36,273 nt of DNA from a candidate division TM6 bacterium GW2011_GWF2_37_49 (GCA_945861145.1 CAMATL010000009.1:1-36273), one strand, 5' to 3'; shown: positions 1-9,115, counted from the stretch's first letter. The notes: generated by a model not told the origin, from the sequence alone. Translations and numbers: made by a program.

Positions 1-234
1 GTGGTGATTGATGAAGTCGTAGCCATGTTTATGATTTGCTATTTACTGCCGCTACACAGCATGCTCTGGTACGGGCTTGCATGTCTTGTGTTTCGTGGCT
101 TCGATATTTTTAAGCCCTATCCAGTCAATGTTTTAGATCAACGCATTAAAGGTGGTTTTGGCATCATGCTTGATGATGTTGCTGCTGCAGTCTATACCGT
201 TCTGGTTGTGTTTATTCTTTTACAATTCGCTTAG
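1..234 (+). CDS. pgpA: Phosphatidylglycerophosphatase A, C-terminal part
   Basis: This is the last 77 residues of a PgpA-family integral-membrane phosphatase, which removes phosphate from phosphatidylglycerophosphate to give phosphatidylglycerol. The sequence shows IDEVVAMF, a membrane segment, FRGFDIFKPYPV and GGFGIMLDDVAAA; the DEVV, FD-x-KP-x-P and G-x-G-IMLDD blocks are the family hallmarks. The family is usually 150-170 residues, so the N-terminal half lies upstream of the window. The GTG at base 1 is most likely an internal valine codon. pgsA, which makes the substrate, lies 12 kb downstream, and plsY is further on. The assignment is secure; only the start is missing. Confidence 0.88.
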   Translation: MVIDEVVAMFMICYLLPLHSMLWYGLACLVFRGFDIFKPYPVNVLDQRIKGGFGIMLDDVAAAVYTVLVVFILLQFA

Positions 235-289
235 GGCGGATTTCTTTTTTGCTGATTTTTTATAGCTTTATCGCTATTTTTGTAGCTTC

Positions 290-298
290 TGATATACT
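290..298 (+). promoter_or_regulatory. Candidate extended -10 promoter for gyrA
   Basis: TGATATACT is an extended -10 element (TGn plus TATACT) about 75 bases before the gyrA start. No good -35 is seen 17 bases upstream, which extended -10 promoters tolerate. Confidence 0.4.
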
Positions 299-328
299 TT
301 CCAGATTGTGGTAATTGGCCAACATTTT

Positions 329-356
329 GCTAGTCTTTTGATGTTACATGACTAGC
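329..356 (+). promoter_or_regulatory. Leader hairpin before the gyrA ribosome-binding site
   Basis: GCTAGTC (329-335) pairs perfectly with GACTAGC (350-356) around a 14-base loop and ends six bases before the GAGGG Shine-Dalgarno sequence at 362. No U-tract follows, so it is not a terminator. A role in gyrA expression is only inference. Confidence 0.35.
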
Positions 357-373
357 TATATGAGGGAAAAAGT

Positions 374-2995
374 ATGGCTGGTGATGTGAATAATAAGCAA
401 GATCTTGTAGTGCCTGGCGTTTCGATATTATCAATCGAAAAAGAGCTGCGCACTTCCTTCCTTGACTATGCAATGTCGGTGATTGTTAGCCGCGCGTTGC
501 CTGATGTGCGCGATGGCTTAAAGCCGGTGCATCGTCGGATTTTGTATGCTATGCATAAGTTGGGTTATTACAACGATAAACAATATCGTAAATCAGCAAC
601 TGTAGTTGGTGACGTAATTGGTCATTATCACCCACATGGCGACTCAGCGATTTATCAATCAATGGTAGGGATGGTACAGCTATTTTCTAAGCGGTACCCG
701 CTACTTGATGGGCAAGGTAACTGGGGTTCGATTGATGGTGATAACGCAGCGGCAATGCGATACACTGAAGTGCGGATGGCAAAAATAGCGCGTGAAGTGC
801 TTGCTGATATCGAAAAAGATACCGTGCCGTTTGTTCCAAACTTTGATGAATCTACCGTTGAGCCAACGTTGCTCCCGAGCAGACTACCAAATTTACTTGT
901 TAATGGTTCCACCGGTATTGCGGTGGGGATGGCTACTTCGATACCGCCACATAATCTGACTGAGATTGTTAGTGCTTGTATTGAATTGTTGAGCAATCCT
1001 GCGATGACCGAAGATCGGTTGTTTGAGCTGGTACCTGCGCCTGATTTTCCAACAGGCGGTATTATTTGTGGTCGTGGCGGCGTTGTTAAAGCGTATCGTA
1101 CAGGCTGTGGCCGCGTGATTGTTCGTGGTGTTGTCGATATTGAAGAATCTCGTAAAACACCAGCACTCGTGGTATCTCAGCTGCCTTACCAAGTAAACAA
1201 AGCAGACTTGATTATTAAGATTGCTGACTTGGTTAAAGAAAAAGTTATTGAAGGTATCTCCGACATTCGTGATGAGTCTGACAAAGATGGTATTCGTCTA
1301 GTCATTGAGCTTAAGCGTGGCGAAGTACCTCAGGTTGTTCTCAACCAGCTCTACAAGCACACAGCGTTGCAATCATCAATCTCGATCATCCTATTGGCGT
1401 TGTTACATAACAAGCCGGTGCTTTTCACCCTACGTGAGATGCTAGAGCAATTCTTATTACATCGTCGTGAAATTATTACGCGTCGTACTGAATTTGATTT
1501 AGCCAAGAGCCGTGGGCGTGAGCATATCCTTCAAGGTTTGATTATTGCGTTAAGCAGTATTGATGCCGTTATCGTGCTTATCAAAGCATCTCAAACAGCT
1601 GAAGAAGCGATCATAGGATTAACAAGAGAATTCATGTTGAGTCCAGAACAAAGCAAGGCGATTCTTGAGATGCGCCTACAGCGCTTAACGGGTCTGGAAC
1701 AAGGAAAAATTAATGCTGAGCTTGATGAGCTTAGTAAAATTATTGCTAAGCTTTCATTGATCTTAAATGATGAAAGCGAACTTAAGCGTGAAATAACCAA
1801 AGAGCTTGAATTAATTCGCAGCGTCTACGGCGACAAACGTAGATCAGTGATTGAAGGTCCAATCGATGAATTAAGCGAAGCCGACTTGATCCCTGACGAA
1901 GAAATGCTGGTAACGCTTACGCGCAAAGGCTATATCAAGCGAGTATCTCTTGATACTTATTCAGTGCAGCATCGTGGTGGTAAGGGTAAAAAGGGTATGG
2001 CTGATCTTGATGACAATGACGATCTCATGGAAGACGCATTTGTTGCCAAGAATCATGATGAGCTCTTGTTCTTTACCAATACTGGTCGTATTTTCAGTAT
2101 GACGGTGTTTCAAGTGCCTGAAGGGTCTCGTACCGCCAAAGGCCGCGCAATCGTTAACTTACTTCAATTGCCTGAAGGCGAACGAGTAGTTAAATTGCTT
2201 TGTATGCGGAACATGGAAGGCAAATTCATCGTTATGATTACCAAAAAAGGCGTTATCAAGAAAACTGATGCTAATGAATTTGCAAAAATTCGTAGTACCG
2301 GTATCCGCGCTGTTGGTCTTAATGATGATGATGAGTTGGCATTTTGTGGTGTGAGCAGTGGTAACGATACCATTGTGATCGCAACCAATAATGGTCAAGG
2401 TATTCACTTTAAAGAAACTGAAGTTCGCTGCATGGGTCGTCAAGCTGTGGGTGTACGTGGTATTACCTTACGAGCTGGGGACTTTGTAGTTGGGCTTGAA
2501 GTACTTGTAGGTGAAACAGATCTTCTCTTTGCAACCTCTCAAGGGTATGGCAAGCGTGTTGGTGTGGATGAGTTCCGCGTTGCCCATCGTGGCGGGCTTG
2601 GTGTTCGCACGATCCCAACAGGCGGGCGTAATGGCTCTGTGATTGGGCTTGCACAGGTAAGTGATAACTCTGAGATCTTATTGATTGATACAAATGGAAA
2701 AGTTATCCGTTTGTCGCCGCAAGAAGTTCGCAGCATGGGTCGTCAAGCCAAAGGTGTTCGTTTGGTGCGTCTGGATGCCACTCAAGCGCTAAGCGCATTG
2801 CTTGCATTCGAGCCTGAGCCTGAAGTTGTGATAACTCATACGGCTACGCCTCAATTGATGGATATGTCAGGTCTTGAGGCAACGATCTTGCAGAGCCAAG
2901 AAGATAAACTCTTAGAAGAAGAGTTAGAAGATTCATCAGATGGTATGTATGAACCTGAAAGCGGTTCTGACGGCGTTGATGAATTAGATAGCTAA
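374..2995 (+). CDS. gyrA: DNA gyrase subunit A
   Basis: This is the breakage-reunion subunit of type IIA DNA gyrase, which acts with GyrB to introduce negative supercoils. At 873 residues it has normal length. The N-terminal domain begins [20 protein letters not shown] and carries the active-site tyrosine Y130 in AAMRYTEVR. The C-terminal beta-pinwheel contains the GyrA box QHRGGKG at residues 532-538, which marks gyrase rather than topoisomerase IV ParC. Later blades repeat the pattern (AHRGGLG). The tail is strongly acidic. The quinolone region reads [10 protein letters not shown]: serine is kept at the E. coli S83 position (S91), but the D87 position is glutamine (Q95). GAGGG at 362-366 supports the ATG start. 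The gene appears to be its own transcription unit ending in the terminator at 3013. Confidence 0.97.
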   Translation: MAGDVNNKQDLVVPGVSILSIEKELRTSFLDYAMSVIVSRALPDVRDGLKPVHRRILYAMHKLGYYNDKQYRKSATVVGDVIGHYHPHGDSAIYQSMVGMVQLFSKRYPLLDGQGNWGSIDGDNAAAMRYTEVRMAKIAREVLADIEKDTVPFVPNFDESTVEPTLLPSRLPNLLVNGSTGIAVGMATSIPPHNLTEIVSACIELLSNPAMTEDRLFELVPAPDFPTGGIICGRGGVVKAYRTGCGRVIVRGVVDIEESRKTPALVVSQLPYQVNKADLIIKIADLVKEKVIEGISDIRDESDKDGIRLVIELKRGEVPQVVLNQLYKHTALQSSISIILLALLHNKPVLFTLREMLEQFLLHRREIITRRTEFDLAKSRGREHILQGLIIALSSIDAVIVLIKASQTAEEAIIGLTREFMLSPEQSKAILEMRLQRLTGLEQGKINAELDELSKIIAKLSLILNDESELKREITKELELIRSVYGDKRRSVIEGPIDELSEADLIPDEEMLVTLTRKGYIKRVSLDTYSVQHRGGKGKKGMADLDDNDDLMEDAFVAKNHDELLFFTNTGRIFSMTVFQVPEGSRTAKGRAIVNLLQLPEGERVVKLLCMRNMEGKFIVMITKKGVIKKTDANEFAKIRSTGIRAVGLNDDDELAFCGVSSGNDTIVIATNNGQGIHFKETEVRCMGRQAVGVRGITLRAGDFVVGLEVLVGETDLLFATSQGYGKRVGVDEFRVAHRGGLGVRTIPTGGRNGSVIGLAQVSDNSEILLIDTNGKVIRLSPQEVRSMGRQAKGVRLVRLDATQALSALLAFEPEPEVVITHTATPQLMDMSGLEATILQSQEDKLLEEELEDSSDGMYEPESGSDGVDELDS

Positions 2996-3012
2996 TCTTG
3001 CATAGATGTAAC

Positions 3013-3040
3013 AAAAGGGTCGACTCAGTCGGCCCTTTTT
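3013..3040 (+). terminator. Intrinsic terminator of gyrA
   Basis: AAAAGGGTCGACT pairs with AGTCGGCCCTTTT (one G-U pair) around a single C and runs into TTTTT, 18 bases after the gyrA stop. Confidence 0.85.
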
Positions 3041-3049
3041 CTTTTGCGC

Positions 3050-3078
3050 TTGTCGTTCTTGGGGGGCTGTGCTAGAAT
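3050..3078 (+). promoter_or_regulatory. Candidate sigma-70 promoter for dprA
   Basis: TTGTCG (3050-3055) and TAGAAT (3073-3078) are separated by 17 bases. They lie just after the gyrA terminator and 40 bases before the dprA start. Confidence 0.55.
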
Positions 3079-3117
3079 TCGCAACACTTTCTCCTCCAAC
3101 GTAAAGGGTTACAGAAT

Positions 3118-4335
3118 ATGGACCAGGGTCATCGATTAATTATGCAACTGAATCTCGCCATTGGTGTGGGACCGGGAACTGTTTATCAAGTTCTTTCATT
3201 TATTGCTTGTAGCGGCGGGTTGCCAGAAGATTTTTTTACTTCGCCAGAATTTGAGTCACATCAATTGGGCGGCCTTGATTTTGAAGCAATATTTAATTTT
3301 ACTGAACAGGAGCTTATGACGCGGGTTGGCCTAACGTCTCAAACCGCAAAAGGCTGCTTAGCAGGGCTACAGGATAGTAAATTATTTGATTCTGAATGTG
3401 AGCTGCTCGCTCGACACAAAATTGATTGCGTAACGTTGCTTGATGATGATTACCCTGAGCTTTTGCGTACGATCCATTACCCACCACCAGTTCTTTATAT
3501 GCAGGGTGAACCATTAGATCGACATGCTAAGCGTCTAGCGGTTGTTGGCGCTCGTGCTGCTGACGATTATGCTCAGGCGGTGTTGGCCGCTGTGTTGCCT
3601 GATGTTATCGCTCATGGTTGGCAGATTGTGAGTGGTGGTGCTTTGGGTGCTGATGCGTTTGCCCATGAAATTACTGTACAGTCTGGTGGCAGAACTGTTG
3701 TGGTGCTGGGGTCGGGTCTTCTTTGCTGGTACCCGCGGCAAAATTATGATCTGTTTGAGCGTGTTATCAAAAGTGGTGGCACGATTGTTTCTACGTTTCC
3801 TCTCGAAATGGGTCCAGATAAAGGCCATTTTCCGGCGCGTAATCGCATAATTTCAGGTTTGTCTCAGGGGTGTGTTGTGGTTCAAGCTGCTCGCAAAAGC
3901 GGCGCGTTGATCACTTCAAAGTTTGCTCTTGAGCAAGGCCGGCAAATTTTTGCTGTGCCTGGTACTTTGTTTTCGCCGCTTAGCGAAGGGTGTCATGATC
4001 TTATTGCCCAGGGAGCTTGCATCGTGACTAGCGTGCAAAGCATTTTAGAGGTGCTTGAAGGAGTAGGGTCAGTAGAGGGGCAACAAAGCTTGGCAGCGTT
4101 GCATCCCGCGAAGCGTATAATCGCAAGCCATACCATCACGCTTGGTTATCAAGTGCCAAAAGAAAAAGAACAGGTCGGGCATCCTGTACTTAATTTTTTT
4201 GAGGGCGCAATGACGCTTGATCAGCTTGTAGCCAAATCTGCACAAACGCCTCATGAATTGCATGATTTATTATTTACTCTCCAGCTTGAGGGCTTTGTGA
4301 AACAAAATTTTGCAGGTCTTTGGGAGCGGTTATGA
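3118..4335 (+). CDS. dprA: DNA-processing protein DprA/Smf
   Basis: This DNA-processing protein binds incoming single-stranded DNA and loads RecA during natural transformation; in non-competent bacteria its role is less clear. An N-terminal helical region of about 130 residues precedes the Rossmann-like DprA core. The core starts at VVGARAADDYA (about residue 142) and continues through SGGALGADAFAH, VVLGSGLLCWYP, FPARNRIISGLS, GALITSKFALEQGRQ and FAVPG, all family signatures. A C-terminal winged-helix-like region (about residues 350-405) completes the usual architecture. Length (405) is normal. Start chosen at ATG 3118, with AAAGGG at 3103-3108. It is followed 51 bases later by the maf-like gene, probably in one transcript. 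Confidence 0.93.
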   Translation: MDQGHRLIMQLNLAIGVGPGTVYQVLSFIACSGGLPEDFFTSPEFESHQLGGLDFEAIFNFTEQELMTRVGLTSQTAKGCLAGLQDSKLFDSECELLARHKIDCVTLLDDDYPELLRTIHYPPPVLYMQGEPLDRHAKRLAVVGARAADDYAQAVLAAVLPDVIAHGWQIVSGGALGADAFAHEITVQSGGRTVVVLGSGLLCWYPRQNYDLFERVIKSGGTIVSTFPLEMGPDKGHFPARNRIISGLSQGCVVVQAARKSGALITSKFALEQGRQIFAVPGTLFSPLSEGCHDLIAQGACIVTSVQSILEVLEGVGSVEGQQSLAALHPAKRIIASHTITLGYQVPKEKEQVGHPVLNFFEGAMTLDQLVAKSAQTPHELHDLLFTLQLEGFVKQNFAGLWERL

Positions 4336-4386
4336 TCCTTCGATACGATTGCGGTGCAATCACTCAGGATTGGCGGGGTTGATGGT

Positions 4387-5013
4387 ATGAAAAAAGATAT
4401 TTTACTACTTGGATCGCAATCGAGCAGCAGACAAGATCTTTTGCGTGAAACAGGTATTCCCTTTATTTCGATTACTCATCGTAGCACCGAATTAGAAACG
4501 GTGTTTGCTGGTGATCTTGAAGCGTATGTAATCGATATTGCTCGTCATAAAATGGCATCATTAATTTTACCGACCGCTGATGAATTAGGGCGTGATACCA
4601 TAATGGTATTAACAGCTGACAGTCTGGTACAGCATCCAGCCTCAGGGCAGATTTTAGGCAAGCCTCAAGATGAAGCAGACGCTGCGCGTATGTTAGCACT
4701 TGCCCGAAGTAGCGAGATGCTCATTATTACTGGCTGTTGCTTGTATGAGTATGTATGGCGTGAGGGTGTGTGGTCTTTACAGCGTGAGCGTGTATGGGCA
4801 AATCCTACGTATGTAGAATTTATTGTGCAGGAAAATGAACTTGCTTATTATTTTGCGCGCCTACCGCAAGCCATGTATTCGGCTGGTGCTGGTATTATAG
4901 AAGGATTTGGCGCAAATTATTTAAAGTCAGTACGGGGTTCGTTTAGCGGTGGCCGAGGGTTACCAATGTTTGAGCTGCGCGGTGCGCTGCGTGATTTCGG
5001 ATTTAAATTTTAA
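4387..5013 (+). CDS. maf: Maf-like nucleotide pyrophosphatase
   Basis: Maf proteins hydrolyse non-canonical or modified nucleoside triphosphates and have been linked to septum-formation control. The protein (208 residues) opens with the phosphate-binding pattern LLGSQSSSRQDLL (GS-x-S-x-R). It has the catalytic aspartate D78 in TADSLV, then GQILGKPQDEADAARML and a C-terminal GAGIIEGFGANYLKSVRGSFSG, matching the family's Y-x-I-Q-G-x-x-A and G-S-x-x-x-x-x-GLP blocks. The usual SG-x-x-H segment is divergent here (SSEMLIITGC). I chose ATG 4387, preceded by GGCGGGG, over an upstream in-frame GTG, because family members start immediately before the first strand. Substrate class (dTTP/UTP or m7GTP) cannot be told from sequence alone. 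Confidence 0.83.
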   Translation: MKKDILLLGSQSSSRQDLLRETGIPFISITHRSTELETVFAGDLEAYVIDIARHKMASLILPTADELGRDTIMVLTADSLVQHPASGQILGKPQDEADAARMLALARSSEMLIITGCCLYEYVWREGVWSLQRERVWANPTYVEFIVQENELAYYFARLPQAMYSAGAGIIEGFGANYLKSVRGSFSGGRGLPMFELRGALRDFGFKF

Positions 5014-5015
5014 TA

Positions 5016-5048
5016 AAAAAAGCTCGCTGATTAAGGCGAGCTTTTTTT
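5016..5048. terminator. Bidirectional terminator between maf and the minus-strand genes
   Basis: AAAAAGCTCGC pairs with GCGAGCTTTTT around a nine-base loop. Runs of A before and T after let it work on both strands; genes converge here. Confidence 0.88.
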
Positions 5049-5073
5049 ATATTTTCTTGAACCAGAAAACGCC

Positions 5074-5553
5074 TCAATTCACGAGGTCGCTTTTATTTGG
5101 CTTCCATGTTTTCAGTATCTGATCAAATACTGCCTCGCGAGAATCTTTATTCGAGTTCTTCTTTGTAGAGGCTTTGTCTGACTTCTCAGGTTCTTCATCT
5201 TTCTTAGCGGCGAATTCTTTTGCAAGTAATTGTTTAGCGCGCTGTAACCGCATCTTGATATCGCTTGCTTCCATTTTTTGTTCCCCACTATGATGCTCTG
5301 CATCATGGTTAGTATCTAAGTTTTTTGCCAAAGACCGTTCCAAAAACGCGAGAAAATCTAAAATGATCGTTTGAAGCTCTTGTGAAGCATCGCTTGTGCC
5401 TCCCTGAGTATCAAATTGAACTTTCTCCATCTCTTGCGCAAGCCCATTTTTAAGCGCTTGCTTGATGAGCGAGTTAAGCATTCCTTTTTCGTGCTTAAGT
5501 AGCCAGCCCATGAGGTAAATCAGTTCAAAGGATAATGACAAATGCCTGTCCAT
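5074..5553 (-). CDS. Small helical protein, function unknown
   Basis: I do not recognise this 159-residue protein. Starting at ATG 5553, which has an excellent AAGGAG six bases upstream, it reads MDRHLSLSFELIYLMGWLLK. An N-terminal amphipathic or partly hydrophobic helix is followed by a long charged helical region, a lysine- and serine-rich linker (KSDKASTKKNSNKDS), and a short conserved-looking end (FDQILKTWKPNK). No signal peptide or catalytic motif is seen. An in-frame start further upstream (5640) would add 29 residues but has no ribosome-binding site. Codon use resembles its neighbours. It may be a lineage-specific cytoplasmic protein with a coiled-coil or adaptor role, but that is speculation. 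Confidence 0.6.
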   Translation of the reverse strand: MDRHLSLSFELIYLMGWLLKHEKGMLNSLIKQALKNGLAQEMEKVQFDTQGGTSDASQELQTIILDFLAFLERSLAKNLDTNHDAEHHSGEQKMEASDIKMRLQRAKQLLAKEFAAKKDEEPEKSDKASTKKNSNKDSREAVFDQILKTWKPNKSDLVN

Positions 5554-5655
5554 AAAGTCTCCTTTCTGCGTGTTGAAGTGCTGTCGCAGGACTAGAGTGC
5601 TTCTGTTGTTTAATTGTAGGCTTAAAATGTTTGCAAACATAACCTAATCATTTTC

Positions 5656-5661
5656 ATTATA
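5656..5661 (-). promoter_or_regulatory. Candidate -10 box for the 5074-5553 gene
   Basis: On the minus strand this is a perfect TATAAT about 100 bases before the start codon, in a very AT-rich gap. The -35 (TTCTAA near 5679-5684) is poor. Confidence 0.4.
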
Positions 5662-5752
5662 AAATTTTTTTCTTCACTTTAGAATAAAATTGATAAAAAT
5701 CTTAAATTTTTTAAGGATTTCGCAAAGTTTTTCAGCCTGGCACTATATATTG

Positions 5753-7003
5753 TTACTGTTGGTCAAAATATTGTTGTACGCCTCGTGTTATTCCTGCAGC
5801 AAGGGTGTTTTGATAGGAAGCTGTCTGTAACATAGCTGCCTCATGTGGATTAGTAACAAAACCTATTTCAACAAGCGTTGTTGGGACGTTGTTATGTAAC
5901 AAAAGGCGTAGATGGTCAGATTTTAGCCCGCGATCTTTTGCTGCGCAGTTATTTTTACGAAGCGTGTGAATAATCTGTTTTTGTACGCAGGTAGCAAGAG
6001 CTTTAGATGCGTCTACCTTGTTTTTTACATATTTATTTATTGCTTCGATAAGCGTTTGGTCTTGTTCTGTGTTAACAAAGTAGTAACCGCCCACATGTGA
6101 CGGGGGTAATATCCCAGTCTTTGTTAAATAGTATGTTTCTATTCCAGCGCTTTTGCTGCCAATTTTTCCTGATGAATTCAAATGAATCGAGATGAACGCA
6201 TCAGCTTTAAGCTGATTGGCTAAGTTGCAACGCTTGATTAGAGCTACATTTTGATCCTTGTTACGCGTTAAGTAAACTTGATGACCTGCTGCTTTAAGTT
6301 TTTTTACTAATAGTTTTGAAACTTGTAAGGCAATTTCTTTTTCGCATACATTGCCACAGCCTCGGGCACCATGGTCTGATCCTCCGTGACCAGCATCAAT
6401 AATGATCCGGCGACTGGAAGATTTTTTAGGCAGACCCGCCATGGTTGAAAAATCGTTTTGTACGACATCATTGGTTGCGCACAAAATAGTAGTACCTTGA
6501 TTAATTTTTTTAAGAGCTTGAATAGAAAACACGTTAACCGTAAAACGATTGCCATTTTTTTCCGGATTGCACCATTGGATGCCGCTTACGTTGCTCCATT
6601 TCACAACAAACTGATTTTTGATTTCGGATCTATCTCCGCTAAGCGTAGCGCTTTTAGGAAAGCGTAAGCGCAATACCGCGCCACTGGTTTCTTCTTGTTG
6701 TTCATCTAATTCTACTGTTAACCCTTTTTCGCTGAGATTTGTAATTTGTGCCCAATTGTTATGGGTTTGCAGATCGTGTGGTCGAACTTGAGGAAAAAAG
6801 AGACTGAGTGTCTGCGTTGTTTCGCAGTAGTGCGGTTTTACCACAGTTGCACGTATAAAATCAAAAAGAAGATGAATGCCAATATCGTCCGAAGAAACCT
6901 CAATCCGTTCAATTTTTGTAGATGCATTGATATTTTGCTGTGTGGCTGCTGTGCACACAATGATAAGCAGCGCAAAAAAATTGCCTTGAATAGACATGTT
7001 CAT
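5753..7003 (-). CDS. N-acetylmuramoyl-L-alanine amidase, Amidase_3 family
   Basis: This zinc hydrolase cuts the amide bond between MurNAc and the peptide stem, as AmiC does in daughter-cell separation. Starting at ATG 7003 (GGGGG just upstream), an N-terminal Sec signal-like segment (GNFFALLIIVCTAATQQ) leads to a roughly 170-residue beta-rich region that resembles an AMIN targeting domain. The catalytic domain follows: IIIDAGHGG (zinc ligand H206), CEKEIAL (E223), FISIHLNSS (H274) and the catalytic glutamate E379 in LVEIGFVTN. All four key residues are present. Length (416) fits periplasmic AmiC-type enzymes. It is divergent from murB, sharing the 7004-7255 gap. The family call is firm; equivalence to a particular E. 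coli Ami protein is not established. Confidence 0.9.
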   Translation of the reverse strand: MNMSIQGNFFALLIIVCTAATQQNINASTKIERIEVSSDDIGIHLLFDFIRATVVKPHYCETTQTLSLFFPQVRPHDLQTHNNWAQITNLSEKGLTVELDEQQEETSGAVLRLRFPKSATLSGDRSEIKNQFVVKWSNVSGIQWCNPEKNGNRFTVNVFSIQALKKINQGTTILCATNDVVQNDFSTMAGLPKKSSSRRIIIDAGHGGSDHGARGCGNVCEKEIALQVSKLLVKKLKAAGHQVYLTRNKDQNVALIKRCNLANQLKADAFISIHLNSSGKIGSKSAGIETYYLTKTGILPPSHVGGYYFVNTEQDQTLIEAINKYVKNKVDASKALATCVQKQIIHTLRKNNCAAKDRGLKSDHLRLLLHNNVPTTLVEIGFVTNPHEAAMLQTASYQNTLAAGITRGVQQYFDQQ

Positions 7004-7255
7004 AATATCCCCCAACACCAAAACTAGTTGTTTTGTATTTTTCTCCCCTAAGTCGATATTAACAAATTGAAAATTAATTACACAATAGATTGTTAAATTG
7101 CCATTTAGCTGGAGGGGTGTTTTCTTAAATATTGCAAATAGATTATAGCTTTTTATCTTGAATTGTTTGTTATTTAGTCTGTTTTGCCATTATGTACAGT
7201 GGAAAAAAATCATGATAAGTTAGATGCTCTTTTAAAATTTCATATAGGAATTAGC

Positions 7256-8188
7256 ATGGATATCCAAAAAAATGTCAAACTGTGTGATAAAAATTGGTTT
7301 AAAACGGGGGGCGTAGCTCGTTTTTATGCGGAGCCAATTAATGTGCATGATGTTGTAGCAGCAGCGCTTTTCGCGCGTGAAAACAAGCTTGCCATCTTTA
7401 TTCTTGGTGAGGGTGCAAATATCTTGATTAGCGATGAAGGCTTTGATGGGCTTGTGATAGCGCCAAAAAACAAGCAGCTTATTGTTGATATTGCACGAGC
7501 AACTATCACGGTGGGTGCTGGCATGAGCATGCCGCAGCTTATTAGAGATGCGCTTGATCTAGGGCTCTTAGGCCTTGAAGAATTTAGTGGTATTCCGGGT
7601 ACTGTTGGCGGTTCCGTCTTTATTAATATCCATTATTTTGAATTTCTACTCAGTCAATTTTTGATTGGTGCTACGGTTGTTAACCTAGAAACCGGCGAAA
7701 TTAAGAAGGTTGATAACGCGTGGTTTAACTTTGGGTACAATCAATCTACCCTGCAGCAAGCGCCATGGTTTTTGTTTGATGCTACCTTTCAGCTAAAATT
7801 AGGTGCTGAGCTTGAGACTGCTTATGCGCGGGGTCGTAGTCATGAAATTATTCGCCATCGCAGCCGCCGTTATCCTAAGGAACGAACCTGCGGTAGCTTT
7901 TTCAGAAATTTTTTGGCAGAAGAGATTCCTTTTATGCCCGGCAAAGAAAAAGTGTTATTTGTTGCCTACTACCTAGATAAGGTAGGCGTAAAGGGTGCGT
8001 TGCGCGTTGGTAATGCTATGGTTTCACACTTGCACGCCAATATGCTGGTAACGATGGAGGGTGCTACATCAGCTGATGTTATAGCTCTAGTGCGTACCAT
8101 GCAGGAAAAATTGGGTGCAGAGTTTGGCATTACACCACAGCCAGAGTGCCAGTTGATTGGGTTTAAAGAATACCCATTACATCGGTAA
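7256..8188 (+). CDS. murB: UDP-N-acetylenolpyruvoylglucosamine reductase
   Basis: MurB is the FAD enzyme that reduces UDP-GlcNAc-enolpyruvate to UDP-MurNAc in cytoplasmic peptidoglycan precursor synthesis. The FAD-binding domain shows NWFKTGG, ILGEGANILISDEGF (residues 49-63) and GIPGTVGGSVF (112-122). The C-terminal domain has the proton-donor serine S214 in CGSFFRN, VGNAMVSHLHAN, and E297 in PQPECQLIGF. Length (310) fits type II enzymes. Start at ATG 7256 with AGGAA five bases upstream; an in-frame start at 7184 adds a non-homologous leader. Oddity: where most MurBs have MNAGAYG after the GTVGG loop, this one has INIHYFEFLLSQF, so a normally conserved active-site segment is rewritten. Confidence 0.92.
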   Translation: MDIQKNVKLCDKNWFKTGGVARFYAEPINVHDVVAAALFARENKLAIFILGEGANILISDEGFDGLVIAPKNKQLIVDIARATITVGAGMSMPQLIRDALDLGLLGLEEFSGIPGTVGGSVFINIHYFEFLLSQFLIGATVVNLETGEIKKVDNAWFNFGYNQSTLQQAPWFLFDATFQLKLGAELETAYARGRSHEIIRHRSRRYPKERTCGSFFRNFLAEEIPFMPGKEKVLFVAYYLDKVGVKGALRVGNAMVSHLHANMLVTMEGATSADVIALVRTMQEKLGAEFGITPQPECQLIGFKEYPLHR

Positions 8189-8214
8189 GGCAATTACTTT
8201 CGCGGATTCAAGAT

Positions 8215-8248
8215 GGAAAAGGCCGGCAATTTGCCGGCCTTAATTTTT
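8215..8248. terminator. Bidirectional terminator between murB and carbonic anhydrase
   Basis: AAGGCCGGCAA and TTGCCGGCCTT form a perfect 23-base palindrome (8219-8241) with T-runs on both strands, between convergent genes. Confidence 0.9.
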
Positions 8249-8280
8249 AGGGTTTTTCGAAAGAATTTATTACAGCAAAA

Positions 8281-8943
8281 TTACTTGCTGCCATGTGTTG
8301 CGGCACTCAGGGTGCGATTTTTAATATCTTCTTCATCGCGTGATGTATTGAGTAAGTTGAGTTTTCTCATTGCTTCTAGCTGAGCAGGACTAATGGTGCT
8401 TGTCGTGCTAAAAACAACCCACTTCACATTTTCTGAGTATGGTGGGGCTGTGAGTGATCCATTATAACGAAATGCACTCAACTTTTCTGGTAATAGTAAG
8501 TTTGCGGGTGCGATAAGTGTTTCGTCATCTTCTCTGTCGTTGCGTACAAGATCAATAACGAGCTGCATTGCTTCATTATGCTTGTCCAGGGTGAATAAGA
8601 GGCTAACTACAGAGAGTTCTGAGTTTGCACTTTGGTGCAAAAAATGAATTTCAAGCGCATATTGCTCATTTTCAAGCAGATGTTCACTTGGAGAATGAAA
8701 ATGAAATTGTAAAAGTTTGTACTCTTGGCCATCAAGAATTACTGATGGAGCTGTTTTTTCATCCGTTACTTGTAGGAATAATTCATTATTACCAAGCACA
8801 TGCTTGACCTGTTTTTTGAACTTTATAGCTTGTGCATAATGAATAAATTTGGAATGAGTATTCTCCATTTTCAGTGTCCTATCTCCTTTGAGGTGTATGT
8901 TAAGAGGAGTTTTTCCTTTTAGGTAGCAAATCAAACTTAGCAT
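8281..8943 (-). CDS. Alpha-carbonic anhydrase-like protein, short N-terminus
   Basis: Alpha-carbonic anhydrases interconvert CO2 and bicarbonate with a zinc bound by three histidines. All three are here: LLQFHFHSPSEH (first two) and ALEIHFLHQ (third). The active-site threonine block follows as GSLTAPPYSENVKW. Bacterial members normally have a signal peptide and a W-G-Y...GP-x-x-W strand before the SPI[DN]I motif; here the frame opens only at KTPLNI, so about 30-40 residues are missing. The usual proton-shuttle histidine (NNGH) aligns with NNEL. ATG 8943 has no Shine-Dalgarno; a second ATG at 8868 has AGGA eight bases upstream and would shorten it further. No upstream frame supplies the lost part. 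It may be a cytoplasmic variant, a decaying gene or a bicarbonate-binding relic. Confidence 0.75.
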   Translation of the reverse strand: MLSLICYLKGKTPLNIHLKGDRTLKMENTHSKFIHYAQAIKFKKQVKHVLGNNELFLQVTDEKTAPSVILDGQEYKLLQFHFHSPSEHLLENEQYALEIHFLHQSANSELSVVSLLFTLDKHNEAMQLVIDLVRNDREDDETLIAPANLLLPEKLSAFRYNGSLTAPPYSENVKWVVFSTTSTISPAQLEAMRKLNLLNTSRDEEDIKNRTLSAATHGSK

Positions 8944-9115
8944 TATTTAATAATAGCAATTATTGCCACTACAAGTAAATTAAACTGATTTTTTTAGGAT
9001 AGGTTGATCTATCGGCGTAATTATCCTGCAGTAAAAAGGTGAAATAGCCGATATTTGTTAAATTAATTACTCGTAGGGCTTGGTTGTTTGAGGGGGGCAA
9101 CTGACCATTAATGTT

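Noticed and set aside
655-2736. Several minus-strand open frames inside gyrA
   Set aside because: They have no family signatures or ribosome-binding sites and lie opposite a fully conserved gene.
4354-4386. Upstream GTG start for the Maf-like protein
   Set aside because: It adds a non-homologous leader; ATG 4387 begins at the conserved first strand and has a GGCGGGG upstream.
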